Assembly: GCA_950295325.1 (NCBI GenBank)
Contig: OX485806.1
Location: 48,417,169 to 48,481,168 of the forward strand
Origin: Polytrichum commune
Taxonomy: Eukaryota > Streptophyta > Polytrichopsida > Polytrichales > Polytrichaceae
Direction: 5' to 3'
DNA length: 64,000 nucleotides
Below, one piece after another: positions 1 through 11,425 of this stretch. Position numbers and translations under genes: made by a program. Under the pieces are notes generated by a model that saw only the letters and a program-made list of their open reading frames with translations, had not been told where the DNA came from and did not search any database. Every line of letters starts with the position of its first letter. The first letter of the stretch is position 1.

Positions 1-1680
1 GGCATTATAGAGCCCAAAAGGCATGACCACCCAGAGGAACGTGCCCCAGGGAGTCGTGAAGGCAGTTTTATGAATATCTGCCAAGGATATCGCGATTTGG
101 TTGTAGCCGGCATACCCATCCATAAAGCTATAACGAGCGTGGCCACCTACCTCCTCCTCCAACAAAGTAATGAACGGCAAGGGAAAGTGGTATTTCTGTG
201 TATTGGCATTTAACTTCCGGTAATCTACGCATACTCTGAGTTTGCCATCCTTTTTTTTACCAACGCCATAAGTGACACCCAGTCTATAATCTCTACCGAC
301 TTTATAAATCCAACTTGTAACAACCTCTCCAGTTTGGCCTTTACCAACTGCTGCAACTGTGGATTCGTTCATCTCTCCTTCTGCCTAACCGGTCTAGCAC
401 CTGGAATCAACGGAATACGATGCTCTACCATCTCACGAGGTATTCCCTTAAGCTCATCATACGACCACGCAAATGTATCATTGAACTCGTCCACTAAAGC
501 GATGTACTCCTTCACCTCACTCTTTTCTAACCTGGAGCCCATCTTCATTTGCATGACCTTCCTGTTTTTGGTCCTCATCTCTACATATCTCCAATTAGTG
601 TCGGACACATGGGACTATTCCGTGGTATTCCGATACCAATCCGGAGGGACATTCGGATAATCCTTGACATCTTCGCCTACCATTATCCCAGTCGAAGTGG
701 TTTTGAAGTGAAGAGGTGCTTCTAACAATGCAATGTCCCCCAATACCTCCATGTCTTGGGTCCCATCTACATGTACCAAGCCCACGTCACATTCTTCTAC
801 TACATCTACCCATGGAGTCAATCCTCCTCGTAACCAATCCTCTTCCATGAATACCTCACATGGTTCCAACAAGGCGTACTCCTCCCTCTTTGAGCTAACA
901 TTGGCATCCCTCGAGTAGTCGTGGTGGGAAATTACCATCACATCGCACACCGAATCTGATATTTCTTCAGCCACTTGGCATACTCTCCGCGATCACTTCA
1001 CTAGTAGAATTTAGGACCTAGACTGATTAACTCGGCGTCGGATGGCACCTCATTCCTACCCGAATGGACCACCCCTACCAATGTCCTTTGTTTTTTTATC
1101 CCCCTCATACTCTTCTTCCTCCTCATCCGAAGAGGGAGTGATTTCTTTCTTTATCCAGCGACCTAATGGCATACGCCATTCTCAACCAAGGCCTTCCTAA
1201 CAAAATGGAAAATGCATCCTTGTCTGAATGCATCTTAATGATATGAAAGGTGACAATGTACTCTTCTCCCCCTGTCTTGATCCTACAATCTTTAATCATT
1301 CCCAAAGGCATCGAGGGACTTTGGTTGGCCATATTGATGACAAAGGATGGTGGACATGTCAAACTGAGGCCAAGTTTTTTCATTGTGTGCTCCGGGAAAA
1401 TGTTTAACCCACTTCCCCCATCAACCATTACATTGGGTACCACCTTGTCCACCACTATGACCTCTATCTCAACTGCCTTCACGTCACGACCTTTGCCCGA
1501 CAATTGCACTGTAGTTGCCAACCTGGCCTTCGTCTTCCTAGTTCTCCTGTTTACCGGCATCCCCTCCTTGAGAGTTTTACGAGCCATGGGTGATATTTCC
1601 AATAATTGTCCAAAAGTGATATCGGCCTTGAGCGAACTAAGGTCGGTCCACAAATCATATCCCTCTTGTTTCTCCGACCT
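1..1680 (-). pseudogene. Ty3/gypsy pol fragment: protease, linker and start of reverse transcriptase
   Basis: Minus-strand pol remnant running off the left edge of the window. The frame at 1123-1680 holds a retropepsin-like active site (VDGGSG near 1410) and the flap/ILLGRPW motif near 1185. An acidic linker follows at 615-974, then the RT N-terminus at 369-608 (FAWSYDEL, IPLIPGARPVRQ). RT sequence continues with frameshifts and stops to position 1, where MPFGLYNA is readable at 1-45. The function in an intact element is polyprotein cleavage and reverse transcription; this copy cannot make it because of stops between about 240 and 370. The 5' part of the coding strand is cut off at 1681 by an LTR insertion, and the gag of the same element resumes at 2330. 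Confidence 0.85.
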
Positions 1681-2327
1681 TGTCGCATCCCTTGCTAGCC
1701 CCCTTAGCAATCTTCCCAATTTTCCTTTTTAGCAAAGGTTACGAGCGCTAACCCTTCGCATTCCGCCATGCTAATGGTTAGCTCCTCCTACCCCAAACCA
1801 TATAGTTCGTAGGAGGGGAACCAACCCTCCTACTTTGCTTTCAGGACTCACCCCTTAATTGGTAACCAATTCCCAAATGTGGACTTCCATCTATGGAAGT
1901 CCAATCCTATGTTGATCATCGCGTTGCCGGAGCAACACTACAACCACCCGAAGCATACTAGGCAACTATGGCCTCACAATGGGCCAATGCCCATGGAGGC
2001 CTAGCCGTTCGGCCTCGGGTGGGTGAGGCCACACCACCTCACCCATATAAGCCTCTAGGACTCTACGCGGGCCCCTACCCCACCGTCAACCAACCTCTTG
2101 TCTCTCTACCAAGAGTTGGGGCCAAGTGGACATTTTCCTTTAGCTGTTGGGCCTAGAACCCCCCTAGCAGCTTCAGACCATCATAACTTCCTTGTATGAT
2201 GTCTGATCATAACAACCAACCACTTCCTCTTCATCTACGCTTCACGTAGATGCCGATGGACTCCTCACTTGCCCCATTCGGGCAAGTCTTGAGGAAGTTA
2301 TGCCTGTTTGAACCTTGGTAGTCCCGA
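1681..2327. mobile_element. Partial LTR, family I (TGTCGCA..), inserted into gypsy element 1
   Basis: Begins TGTCGCATCCCTTGCTAGC at 1681, the same terminus as the LTRs at 19047, 26221 (reverse orientation) and 50615. It follows the family consensus through the GGACTTCCATnnATGGAAGTCC inverted repeat and the AAGTCTTGAGGAAGTTATG block up to about 2327, then stops about 330 bp short of a full-length (~960 bp) LTR. It separates the protease frame (left) from the gag zinc knuckle (right) of the same minus-strand element. No target duplication can be read because one end is missing. Confidence 0.8.
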
Positions 2328-3425
2328 TTCTGCCCCACTCTACAAAACTGCTTAGTGTGGCCAGGTTGGCCACACTGGACACACCACAACCCCAAAGCGT
2401 GTCTTCCCGACTCTACCGGAGGTGGACGACCAGGCTGCTAACTTGTAATTATCAAGGACATCTAATCCGTTCAGCTTTGCATTTGCTTCATCATGGTCTC
2501 CTGAAATCCTAGTTGACTAGCTTCCAACATTTTTTTCCACATCTTCGAGTTGACTGTCCGCCCGAGGAGCTGGAAAAGCTAGTAGTGGCACCGACTCTCT
2601 AACTGCTAATGGCCTAGGTCCCGAGTCGGTAAGTGTTTGGGAAACTTGCCCTACATTTCTCCCTGACTCTCTCTCCAATGGTCTAGGGTGGATGGGTATG
2701 AACTAAGGGATTGATTCATCTTCCTTCCGCCATAGTCTCTCGTAATCCCTGTTCATATGCTCCATTTCCCTAGCCTCTGTCTTATTTGCTGCTAACGTTT
2801 GGGGGTTCTCTCCAACACTCCTCGTATAATACCCGCTTTGAAAAAACCTTGAATAAAGAATTGTTTTAAGCATTGTATCAACAAAACGGGTCCACACTAA
2901 ATCGAACCTCCTAATGTAAGCAGAGATCTCCTCATCACTCTCCTTCTTTATAGAGGCTAATGCTCTCAAGGCGGCACTCTGCCCTACCTCCCGCCTAAAC
3001 TCAATCAAGAAGTCTTTCTGCATTTGTTCCCAATTTCTAAAGTGACCCTCGGGATGGTCCATGTACCACTCGTAGGCTTTGTCTTCCAAAGTGATCGGGA
3101 ACCATACTAACCAGTATCCAAGGTCGGTGATTAGGGAACTAGCTAACATCTTAATGTACCGCTCCATATGCCTCGAGGGATCCTTCGTTCCCCAAAACTT
3201 AAGGAGGTTGGAGGGCATATCTACAGCTGCCAAGTTCCGCGGGACCATGATTGGTAGACCTTTCGGTCTCACCAAAGGGTCAATGGGTGGATTAGGGTGT
3301 GGAGGCCCTTTTTCCCCTTCATGAGCCTTTGTGACTACCGGTGTATCCACTCCCACCTTGCTACCAGTCTCTAGCACCGTCCCTTCTCCGTTCGTCTCAG
3401 TCTCTAATGATAACCCGCCTATCAC
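2328..3425 (-). pseudogene. Ty3/gypsy Gag (capsid and zinc knuckle), element 1
   Basis: The main open frame, 2703-3425 (about 240 codons), encodes the capsid region: a proline-rich N-terminus, PSNLLKFWGTKDPSRHMERY, WFPITLEDKAYEWY and the retrotransposon-gag core near FLIEFRREVGQSAALRALAS. Downstream, in broken frames, a CCHC knuckle CVQCGQPGHTKQFC is readable around 2335-2400. Gag would package the RNA in virus-like particles. A closely related copy lies at 17040-18880, so both belong to one family. Stops between 2500 and 2700 and the LTR at 1681-2327 make this copy non-functional. Confidence 0.85.
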
Positions 3426-5335
3426 TGGTAAGGAGCGCCTCCTTCTACGGTTGAGCCTCTACTTCTAACAACTCGCGCACACCTCCTACTTGTCTACCAC
3501 CTTCTTCCCTCTCCTCTGCTTCGTCTATTACCTCTACAATTTTTGGTAGTCTCTTCCGTCGTGTAGCTTGTTCTAATCCTAATGTTAATTCCGGCTTTTG
3601 CGATCGAGTCCTAACATGCATCCACTAGAGAATCGATCGACCCTCACTTGACCAAACTTACCCCTCACTACCTTCTCTCCAATTATATTCCCGGTTGTCT
3701 TGATGTTGTTTAAAACATTGTAGGAGGTGAGAAAAGACAATTCAACAAGCCAACTTAGGTGAACAATCCCAACCAGGGAATGGGCATGCTCATATCATCC
3801 TTCAGTCGAGTTGGAGAATCACCTCCAAACCTTTCTTCCAGATGGCACTTGCCACAATACCACGAGCGAAGGGCGGACCTTTGTTGTGCACTATGCCGAA
3901 GACTGAGGCTTCACCCTCTTGTCTTCAACACGATGCTACAACTAGGGAACTACCCTCTACACTGGATAACGACAATAACGATTACAAAAATCATTCTTTA
4001 ATTATTTAGCATTTTCACTTTGTAGAAAAAAGACTTACCTCGAGCAATATTCCTCGCCATCTATAAGTTAGCATTCACCCTCATGCGCCACTCCTAAGTG
4101 TCGTTCCTCGCTACTACTAATCCCTTGCCTAACTTCCTCTTAGCCTGCCTTCCCAAATCCTGGGCGATAACTTTTAGTTGTCTTGGTAAATAAAGAATTT
4201 TTTTACTTCCAGGTAAAACTCAATAATTTCACCCGGGATAAAAACCTACCATTTTTATCCGAAGGAAAAACATTCAATTAATTACCTGAAGGTAAAAACT
4301 TAGGAATTTACCCTAAGGTAAAACCCTACATTAATTACCAAGAGGTAATTCCCTAAAAATTCACCCTAGGATAAATCCTAAATTACTTCGGCCTAAAAAT
4401 CTATTACCCCCCAGTAGAGTTTACTATTCTAATCGGTCTTCCTATTAGTGTAATCTTAATTATGCCATCCCGAGAAGGTAGAAAGACTTACCTCAAGCCG
4501 TGCTCCTTTCGCTCGACCCCTTCATGCCTTCGTGTCAATTTCACTTGCAAGAATTGCGAAAAACAAAAAATAAAAGAAAATAATTCACCGTTCTTACCTT
4601 AATGGTCAATCAAACTTGGGGGGGAAGGAGAGAACGCCTTTGTCCCATACCCGGGCACATGTTCTCTCCCCTTTGGCTTAAAGGCTCACTGGATGCTCGT
4701 AGAGCAACTGTGGGACGGCCTCCACCTTTTACCTCTAAGCCCCCGTGCTTGACCCTAGCACAAGAGGTAGGAGGGATCCTCCCAACATTTTGTGCGAGTG
4801 TTGGGAGATCGGAGTAAACTCACATTTCCCCCTAACTCCCCACCCGAGTGCGGCTAACAATTACACTCTAATTATAAAGCAGAAAAGGAAGGAAAAGAAA
4901 ATAAATTTGTGCGTTGTTGCCTAGTAAAAATTAAATTTTACTGCAATAAAAACAAAAAGTTACTGTGAAGTAACTTATTTGGTAACTTTCCGCGGCCGCG
5001 GTCAAAAGGTGGCGGTAAAACCTTAAGGTAATTCAATTAATTAGAAGTAATTCTGAATTAATCTTATTTAATTAAGTGATTAATTAAGTGACTAATTAAT
5101 TCACTACTTAACTCGCTAATTAACTACTTAAATAACTAACCAATGACCTAGTTACTTATCTAATCAATTAAGTAATTAATTAATTGCAATTCGTGATTAC
5201 TCCTACTTGGATACAATCAAATCAGCAATGTGCAAGTTAGAGTTGAGGTTGTTTACCTCACTCGAAGTCCTCTTCCACCATCGCATCCACTTCCAACAAT
5301 TTGGACCTCCTCGCTCCCGGCGGACACACCAATTA
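3426..5335 (-). other. Non-coding leader of gypsy element 1, with hairpin-rich AT segment
   Basis: Sequence between the gag frame and the repeat at 5336. The first ~300 bases are related to the leader of the second gag copy (shared block with TGCCAAGCC/CACTTAGGT at 3745-3790 and 18990-19030). Between 4180 and 4400 there are at least six short inverted repeats of the form TTACC-N-GGTAA. From 5030 to 5190 the sequence is a cryptic simple repeat of TTAATTAAGTGA-like words. At 5313-5335, read on the minus strand, TAATTGG follows the repeat end CTCACA, as it does at 20469 on the plus strand; this is a candidate primer-binding site. Confidence 0.55.
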
Positions 5336-7898
5336 TGTGAGCCCCAATCACCCCCACCCTTCAATTGCGTCCTAGTCCGGGTGGGGGATCATGTGCCACA
5401 TTCAAACATACCATTCACACATGCAAACATGATCAAGCAAATGGGAGAACTGGTGTACATAACACATTTTCTTTGTATTGTCTAGTGTGCAAGCATTTAC
5501 AAATGCTTGAGTTACTCACAAGAGGCTCAAGCCACTAGCTATGTTGTACTAACGCCATGCCTTAATACAATTCCATATCACTTGATGGCACAACTCTTCC
5601 CTGTCCCCTAGCAGTAACACTTCCCATTAACTAGTGTCCTCAAGTCTGGTACTACCAGCAAGTCCTCCCCTAACTTAAGCCCTCCCAGCTCTACCCGCAG
5701 CGCTTGGTTTACCCTACAGGCCACGTATTTCTTGATTACTCTTCCAGCCACGGCACGGCACTCCCTCCTTCCTCCTCAACACCCTACCAGCCGCGCTCCC
5801 GACCAAGATGATCAACCATGAATCTGCAGACTTCCCCGCGCATCTCCCCCATTGTCAGATTGGTAGGAGGAAGCAACCCTGTCCAGCAGCGGCGTCCCAG
5901 GTCTCACGCTGCCCGGTTCAACATCCATCTGCTCCCACCCTGCACAGGAAAAATACAACCATAGCAAGAGAGAAGCATGTAGCCTTGCAACCATTTAGCC
6001 TCAACCCAGCCGCCTGCCCACCTTGCAGGGGTGGATACATCGAATTAAACTTTCACCAGACTAGGCACCCTCGGCAAGGTGACTGCAGTTCCTCGCAGCA
6101 ATTGTTTCTATTAGGTGATCAATAATTCTTTCTTTTTTCGGCTGCAGTGCCATTCATCATGATGTGCAAAGCGCTACAATAAAATAACAAAAAGTGAAAC
6201 CACCCTTGGTGAGGGACAAGGGCAATCCTCGGCGCAATACCACTCACCCACGTACACCCCTCTCATGGAATGCACCGCTCTCTGCCTTTCTACTTGACGA
6301 ACAATGAATGACCAGGTGGACACCCTTTTCCCAACTCAATGTGCCACTGCGTGGGCAACAAAAGTGAATGTAGTGGCTTTACAGGGTGCCCTGCCTCAAA
6401 CCAGTGAAGTTATCAATCGAGCGTCGCCGACCCCTTCTCCTGGTGCAATCTGCTGCTACTAGAACGGAGATCCTTGGACTGAGATTGCTTTTGAACGACC
6501 ATGTACTTCCCCGGTTCATCCCTCTACATGGCAGGGTGAGAATTACACATGTTCCACTGCCTAGCCCTTCCCTGAGGACTATAGACCGCAACAGCAATAG
6601 TCACCTACTTCTCTCATTGGACCAACTCTTTCATTCCTCTCCCAAAGACCACCCACAGTTTGGAGGAAACCACCAAGCACTTCGAATCCCCTCGGCTACC
6701 TAGTCAGGGCTTTGCCTACTGAACGCTCCGTGGGATGCAAGCCCCTGCTAAGATTATGCACATTCACCCAAGGACCACAACCACTGAGGACCTACCTTCA
6801 GTGCACCGGAGTCGTCAAGCAAGGAGCGGCCCGTCCTCCCTTCATTGCGAACATTCCCACGACCGTCCCTACCCATCACCGAACCACAATACATTTGTAC
6901 CCTACCACCTACTCAACTGGAAATTGGGGTTTAAAGAAGGTCTTAACTTGTAGGCATGAAACAACCGCATCGAACATGAATTGGCTTGTCCTCGGAGGAA
7001 GGGAATCCCAAGAGCATGTCGCCTTTGTTGCCTCAAATTCTCTAGCCGCCACTCCTTCTGTTGTAGTGTTAATCCCACGCTCCCAAATTCCTTTTCTTGA
7101 TCTGATGGCCTCCTTATGATGCCTCTCCCGTAGCCTTCTTCCCCGTGGATCCCCCCTACAACCTCAACCAACGGTTTCCCGCATATCCCGCCCCGCTTGC
7201 CTCCAGCGTCTAATGTAGGCTACACCAAAACCGATTCCCTCCCACAGAGGAATTCTGACCCAATCTCATTGGCGAGCCAATAATTCTTTCCCTCAATCTC
7301 TCTTTCCGTTCCTCCTCGATCTTCACTACATCCCCGTGCATCAAAATCTCCTGACCCACACTCTAGCAGCTGATTCTTGTACAACATGAGGCCGAGCTTC
7401 TTTTCTTCGCACAACAGGGTCCTTCCTGCCTTCGACTCTCTCTCCCTTCCTTAGTCTCCAACCCAACAGGGTTTTGCCTTCTCTCTCCCTCTCTCCTTCT
7501 ACCTTTGCATAATGAGGCTCCTCTCCCTTGCCTCTCGAGACCCCTCCAAGCTTCTCTTTTTTTCCCGGGTTGCCTGGCATCTTTCAGGCCGCCCGAGAAG
7601 AAAAACGGGTGAAGGCTTCTTCCCTTGGCCCTTACCCTTTCAAACTCCAGTTTCCCACTCCCCTAGTTGACTTTTCCTCCCCCTAGACTCACACTTAACT
7701 ACTTAACTTTACCCACCATTGATTCTCCTAGGCATCTTGCCTCGCCTAATTCCTAACTCACCACTTGACTTAATGAAATCTAGACTTTAACTCCTTACCT
7801 TTTTTCTTATCTTTATGACTACTCCCGAAAACACAATATTAAGGTTTTAATAAATTTTTATGGTTAAGTCTTCATGTGGGCACAATCTTGGGCTCACA
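5336..7898 (-). mobile_element. Long terminal repeat, family II (TGTGAGCCC..GGGCTCACA), probable 5' LTR of gypsy element 1
   Basis: Bounded by matching inverted termini, TGTGAGCCC at 5336 and GGGCTCACA ending at 7898. The interior is pyrimidine-rich on the plus strand and lacks convincing coding sequence. On the minus strand the left terminus is followed by TAATTGG, a candidate primer-binding site, and then by the gag leader, which suggests the 5' LTR of the minus-strand element at 1-5335. At about 2.56 kb it is longer than the relatives at 22146-23574 (1.43 kb) and 46285-47828 (1.54 kb), so it may contain further insertions. The flanks AATTA and GTGGG do not form a target duplication, which argues against a solo LTR. 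Confidence 0.65.
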
Positions 7899-8079
7899 GT
7901 GGGTGTGCGTAGAATCTTCTCAAGTATTTTTGATATTTTAGAAACATGTTATTATTTACCCACGTGAAATAATCAAACCGCTCGCGGTTGGGTTAAGATT
8001 TGTGGTCTAAGTAGAAAGAAGGTCAGTTAATAGAAATTAGATTTAGGTTAATTAGTAAGTATGAAGAAATGTAGACAAT

Positions 8080-8450
8080 GGATGAAGGACAGCGAAAGAC
8101 AACGTCGAAGGAATGAATGACAGAGGAAGACGACACCAAATAGGTGAATGACAGCGTAGGACGACATGGAATGGATGAAGGACAACGTAAGACGACGTCG
8201 AATAGATAAATGACAATGTGGGACGACATTGAATGGATGAAAGACAACGTAGGAGGACCCCGAAGGGATTAATGGCAACGTAAGACGACGTCGAATGACG
8301 AAATGACAGCAAATGACAACGTTGGACATAGGACAACAACGAACAAATGATGATATTAAACGGATGAGATAGCGAACGGATGAAGGTGTAAACGTCGGAT
8401 GGCAACAAACAGAGGATGATGTCAACGGATGAGATGGCGAGCGGATGAAG
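8080..8450. repeat. Degenerate minisatellite, about 36-bp unit
   Basis: About ten imperfect copies of a unit resembling GAATGGATGAAGGACAACG followed by TAAGACGACGTC. Units vary in length, so the array is old. Open frames on the minus strand here (repeated Ser/His/Pro-rich peptides) are by-products of the repeat. Confidence 0.75.
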
Positions 8451-8989
8451 TCCGTTGGATCAACCGGATGGGAAATCAAGACCGTTGGATCTAGGGGTTT
8501 AGATAATGGTGGCTAGGGTTGTGACGGCCGTAAAGGCCAACCGTTAGATATAGGTATGACCTAATCTACGACCAATAAGACTTGGTGGTTGGAAGGGGTA
8601 GTCCCCCGAAGGGAGCGCGGGATCTCATTCTCATTCACTCATTCTAGTGGTTAGGACTAGACTTCTCTCTCTCACACACACACTCTTGTGGTTAGCACGA
8701 TTCGTCTCTTGCCCCCTCTCCATGTAGGTAGATGCAATTAGTTGTTGAAATATAAGAATAGGAATGATGGACAAAGGGGTTTATGAACCCCATGAATGTT
8801 GAATAACATGGTTTTAGAACTTTATTGAAGAGATGTGTTATTGTCTAGTTGCATTAGCTTGATATCCTAAGTTATTGGATGTTACTTAATGGTTACTTAA
8901 TCTTCCTTTCAGTAAACTTAACTAGTGTAACATCTAAGATCTTGCCTTAGTCTATACACTAGTTTATGTGTTAGCTTTTACATTATTGT
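8451..8989. other. No gene seen
   Basis: Mixed-composition intergenic sequence between two minisatellites. It includes a short CT/CA-rich stretch (TCTCTCTCTCACACACACAC, about 8660-8685). I see no coding frame, RNA gene or element terminus. Confidence 0.5.
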
Positions 8990-9400
8990 TAGATCAACCC
9001 TCTGTATCTTAGTCTCATGTATTACGTTTTGCATTGGAATCTGCATTAGTCTCCTGCATCAATCTCTTATATTAAACTTATGTATTACGTTCTACATCAG
9101 TCCGCTGCATTAACCCTCTATATTAATCCCCTGCAGTAGATTTTACATTAGACCCTGCATTAGTTTCTTCCATCAACTTCTACATTACTCTCATGCATTA
9201 TATTCGGTATTATTCCTCTGCATTAGCTTTTGTGTTAGGCTTGCGCTACTGTTTTGTATTGGCCTTCTATATCAATATTCTGCATTCGTGCTCTGTGATC
9301 ATGTGTTGCATGTCATGCAGTAATGTCATGCGTGTCATGCAGTATTGTTTGGAATTAATCCTCTGTATCAACCCCTATATTGGTCTCCTACATCATGGGA
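8990..9400. repeat. Degenerate short tandem repeat with CTGCATTA-like units
   Basis: A run of roughly 20-24 bp units around words such as CTGCATTAG, TCCTGCATCAATCTC, TACATCAG and CTGCATTAACCCTC. At least a dozen degenerate copies are visible. There is no coding signal. Confidence 0.6.
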
Positions 9401-10461
9401 ATTAGAAGGTCATTGCTTGGAGGCACTAGAATAGTACACCCATCCGACCAATCTTGTGGGTTGTTACTTCGCTTGGAATGACAATTGTCACCACACCGAG
9501 ATCAAAATGATATGGTTGAAGTCAATTTCCTAAAATCCATGTTGGTTATTGCAACAAAATTTGGTATAAATTGCATAATAACATTTATGTAATGAAATAT
9601 TGTCATAGACAATTGAAGTTTAATAGAAAAATCACTTAGTAATTGGTAGTAAGTGCAATATTATAAGTCTACAAATTTTCTTAGATTATAAAAATTAATG
9701 TTGAATTAATACTTAGTGTTGGTCATACAACACCGAAATGTATAATTAGTATTGATAAAGATAATTAAAATTTTCTATTAGTATTTTAACAAAACATCTT
9801 CTAAAATAGCATTTCATCCTTGGAACACTCCTTTGGCTAATAATACCTTAAAATGTTTTTTAATGCCAATGTTATGTTATGAGCCCTACCAATTAACTCT
9901 CATTTTTGGCCCAAATTGATAGATTCTTGAAGATATTTCCATAAACCGAGCTTGGAATCAGTGTTTCTAACACTCTACCAACCTACCATAGAGGTTTGGG
10001 ATCATTTTCATATTACTAACCAACTAATGTGTTTGATTAGGTTGGCCAACATCTAGAGGTGGTTTTCATAGCTTGACAAAACATTGTAACTAGATGTGTT
10101 GACATGTTTTCCCTTTTGTCCAATTCATGACCAATTGGCATATAAGGTCATAGAAATTGTCAGCTTCTAAAATATTCACAATGTTGTTTTAATGATCTAG
10201 GACCTACAAGTAATAACCCAGTCAGTATATTACTAGGGCCACACATGTACCACTAGTAGCATAATGTTTAATTCTATAGTAATTAAAACACAACTAATGA
10301 AAACTCTAACATCTAGATGTACCAAAGGCAAATTTGATGTCAACCACTCAAATGCCATTTTTGGCCATTTCCACTTAGTTTATTTTTTACAGTTGGTTTA
10401 CCAAGGTCATGTTATTTAAATACATTGCTCAACTCTACCTTAATATAATGATGTTAATGGT
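9401..10461. other. AT-rich intergenic sequence, nothing recognised
   Basis: AT-rich sequence with stops in all frames and no repeat termini before the target duplication at 10462. Confidence 0.5.
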
Positions 10462-10466
10462 GAGGT

Positions 10467-11420
10467 TTTTGTGCACCTCTTCATGACAAGTTTCTGGAAC
10501 ACCATGGGCACAAGGGGACCCCGGAGTGACACCCGGGACTTGTGGCGCCGTTGGTGACAGGGCCTCGGGCGTTGGGAACGCCTCCCACCAATGGAGACTA
10601 AGAGTCACAAAGGTAAGTCCATAAGCTATGCATAGCTTATGCCGTGCAAAATCTCGAATGCTAAAAAATACCTTAATCAAAGATGTGATATAGAAACTAG
10701 GGCAATTTGAGTGGGACGTTGTCTTGGGACAACGCCCTGGGATAGCAGTGGCGTGGGTGTGGCTCCCAGGATTGCCAATGCTTGAACATGCATAACTTTC
10801 TTAGTACTAGCTCTAATGGAGCAATCGAGGAATCCATCGGCATTTTTGTGAAACTTAGATGACAATGGAGTGGTTGCATGTGAGCATCAGAGATCATACA
10901 AGGAAATTATGGTGTTATGAAGTTTTTGTGAACCTCCAGTTCTAGTGGCTAAGAGAATATGTATATTTGGCCCCAAATTTTGGTAGAGAAACAAAAGGTT
11001 TCATGGCGGTGGGGTAGAGGCCCTGCTAAAAATCCTTAAGGCTTAGATGGATAAGGCAACGTGGTTGGTTGAACCCACTCGAGGTTGAATGGCACGGCCT
11101 CCAAAGGCATTGGCCCAACATGGGGGCACCATTGCCTAATATGGTTCAAGTTGTTGTAGTGTTTCTCCAACAACGCGATGATCAACTTAAGATTGGACTT
11201 CCATGGATGGAAATCCACATCTTACCATTGGTTACCGATTAAAGGGTGAGTCCTGAATGCAAGTGTAGGAGGGTTGGTCCCCCTCTTGTGAATTCAATGA
11301 TCCGCGGTACTGGGAATTAACCATTAGCATGGCGGAATGCAAAGGGTTAGCGCTTGTGATCCTTGCTAGAATTGAAAAACGACCAAGTTAGTTAAAGGGA
11401 GCTAGCAAGGGGTTGTGACA
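10467..11420. mobile_element. Solo LTR, family I, with GAGGT target duplication
   Basis: Its 954 bp align along their whole length with the LTRs at 25261 and 26449. The right end is GGGGTTGTGACA and the left end is a decayed TTTTGTGCACCTCTTC (family consensus TGTCGCGCACCTC). It is flanked by perfect 5-bp direct repeats GAGGT (10462-10466 and 11421-11425), the expected integrase footprint. No internal element sequence is attached, so it arose by LTR-LTR recombination. Several CG positions of the family read TG or CA here, as expected for an old methylated copy. Confidence 0.93.
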
Positions 11421-11425
11421 GAGGT

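Noticed and set aside
5808-7580. Several frames of 70-135 codons on both strands
   Set aside because: They lie inside the pyrimidine-rich LTR 5336-7898, are Pro/Ser/Thr/His-rich from base composition, and are not similar to known proteins.
8023-8479. Minus-strand Ser/His/Pro-rich frames up to 143 codons
   Set aside because: They are translations of the ~36-bp minisatellite, overlap each other in several frames, and show no domain.
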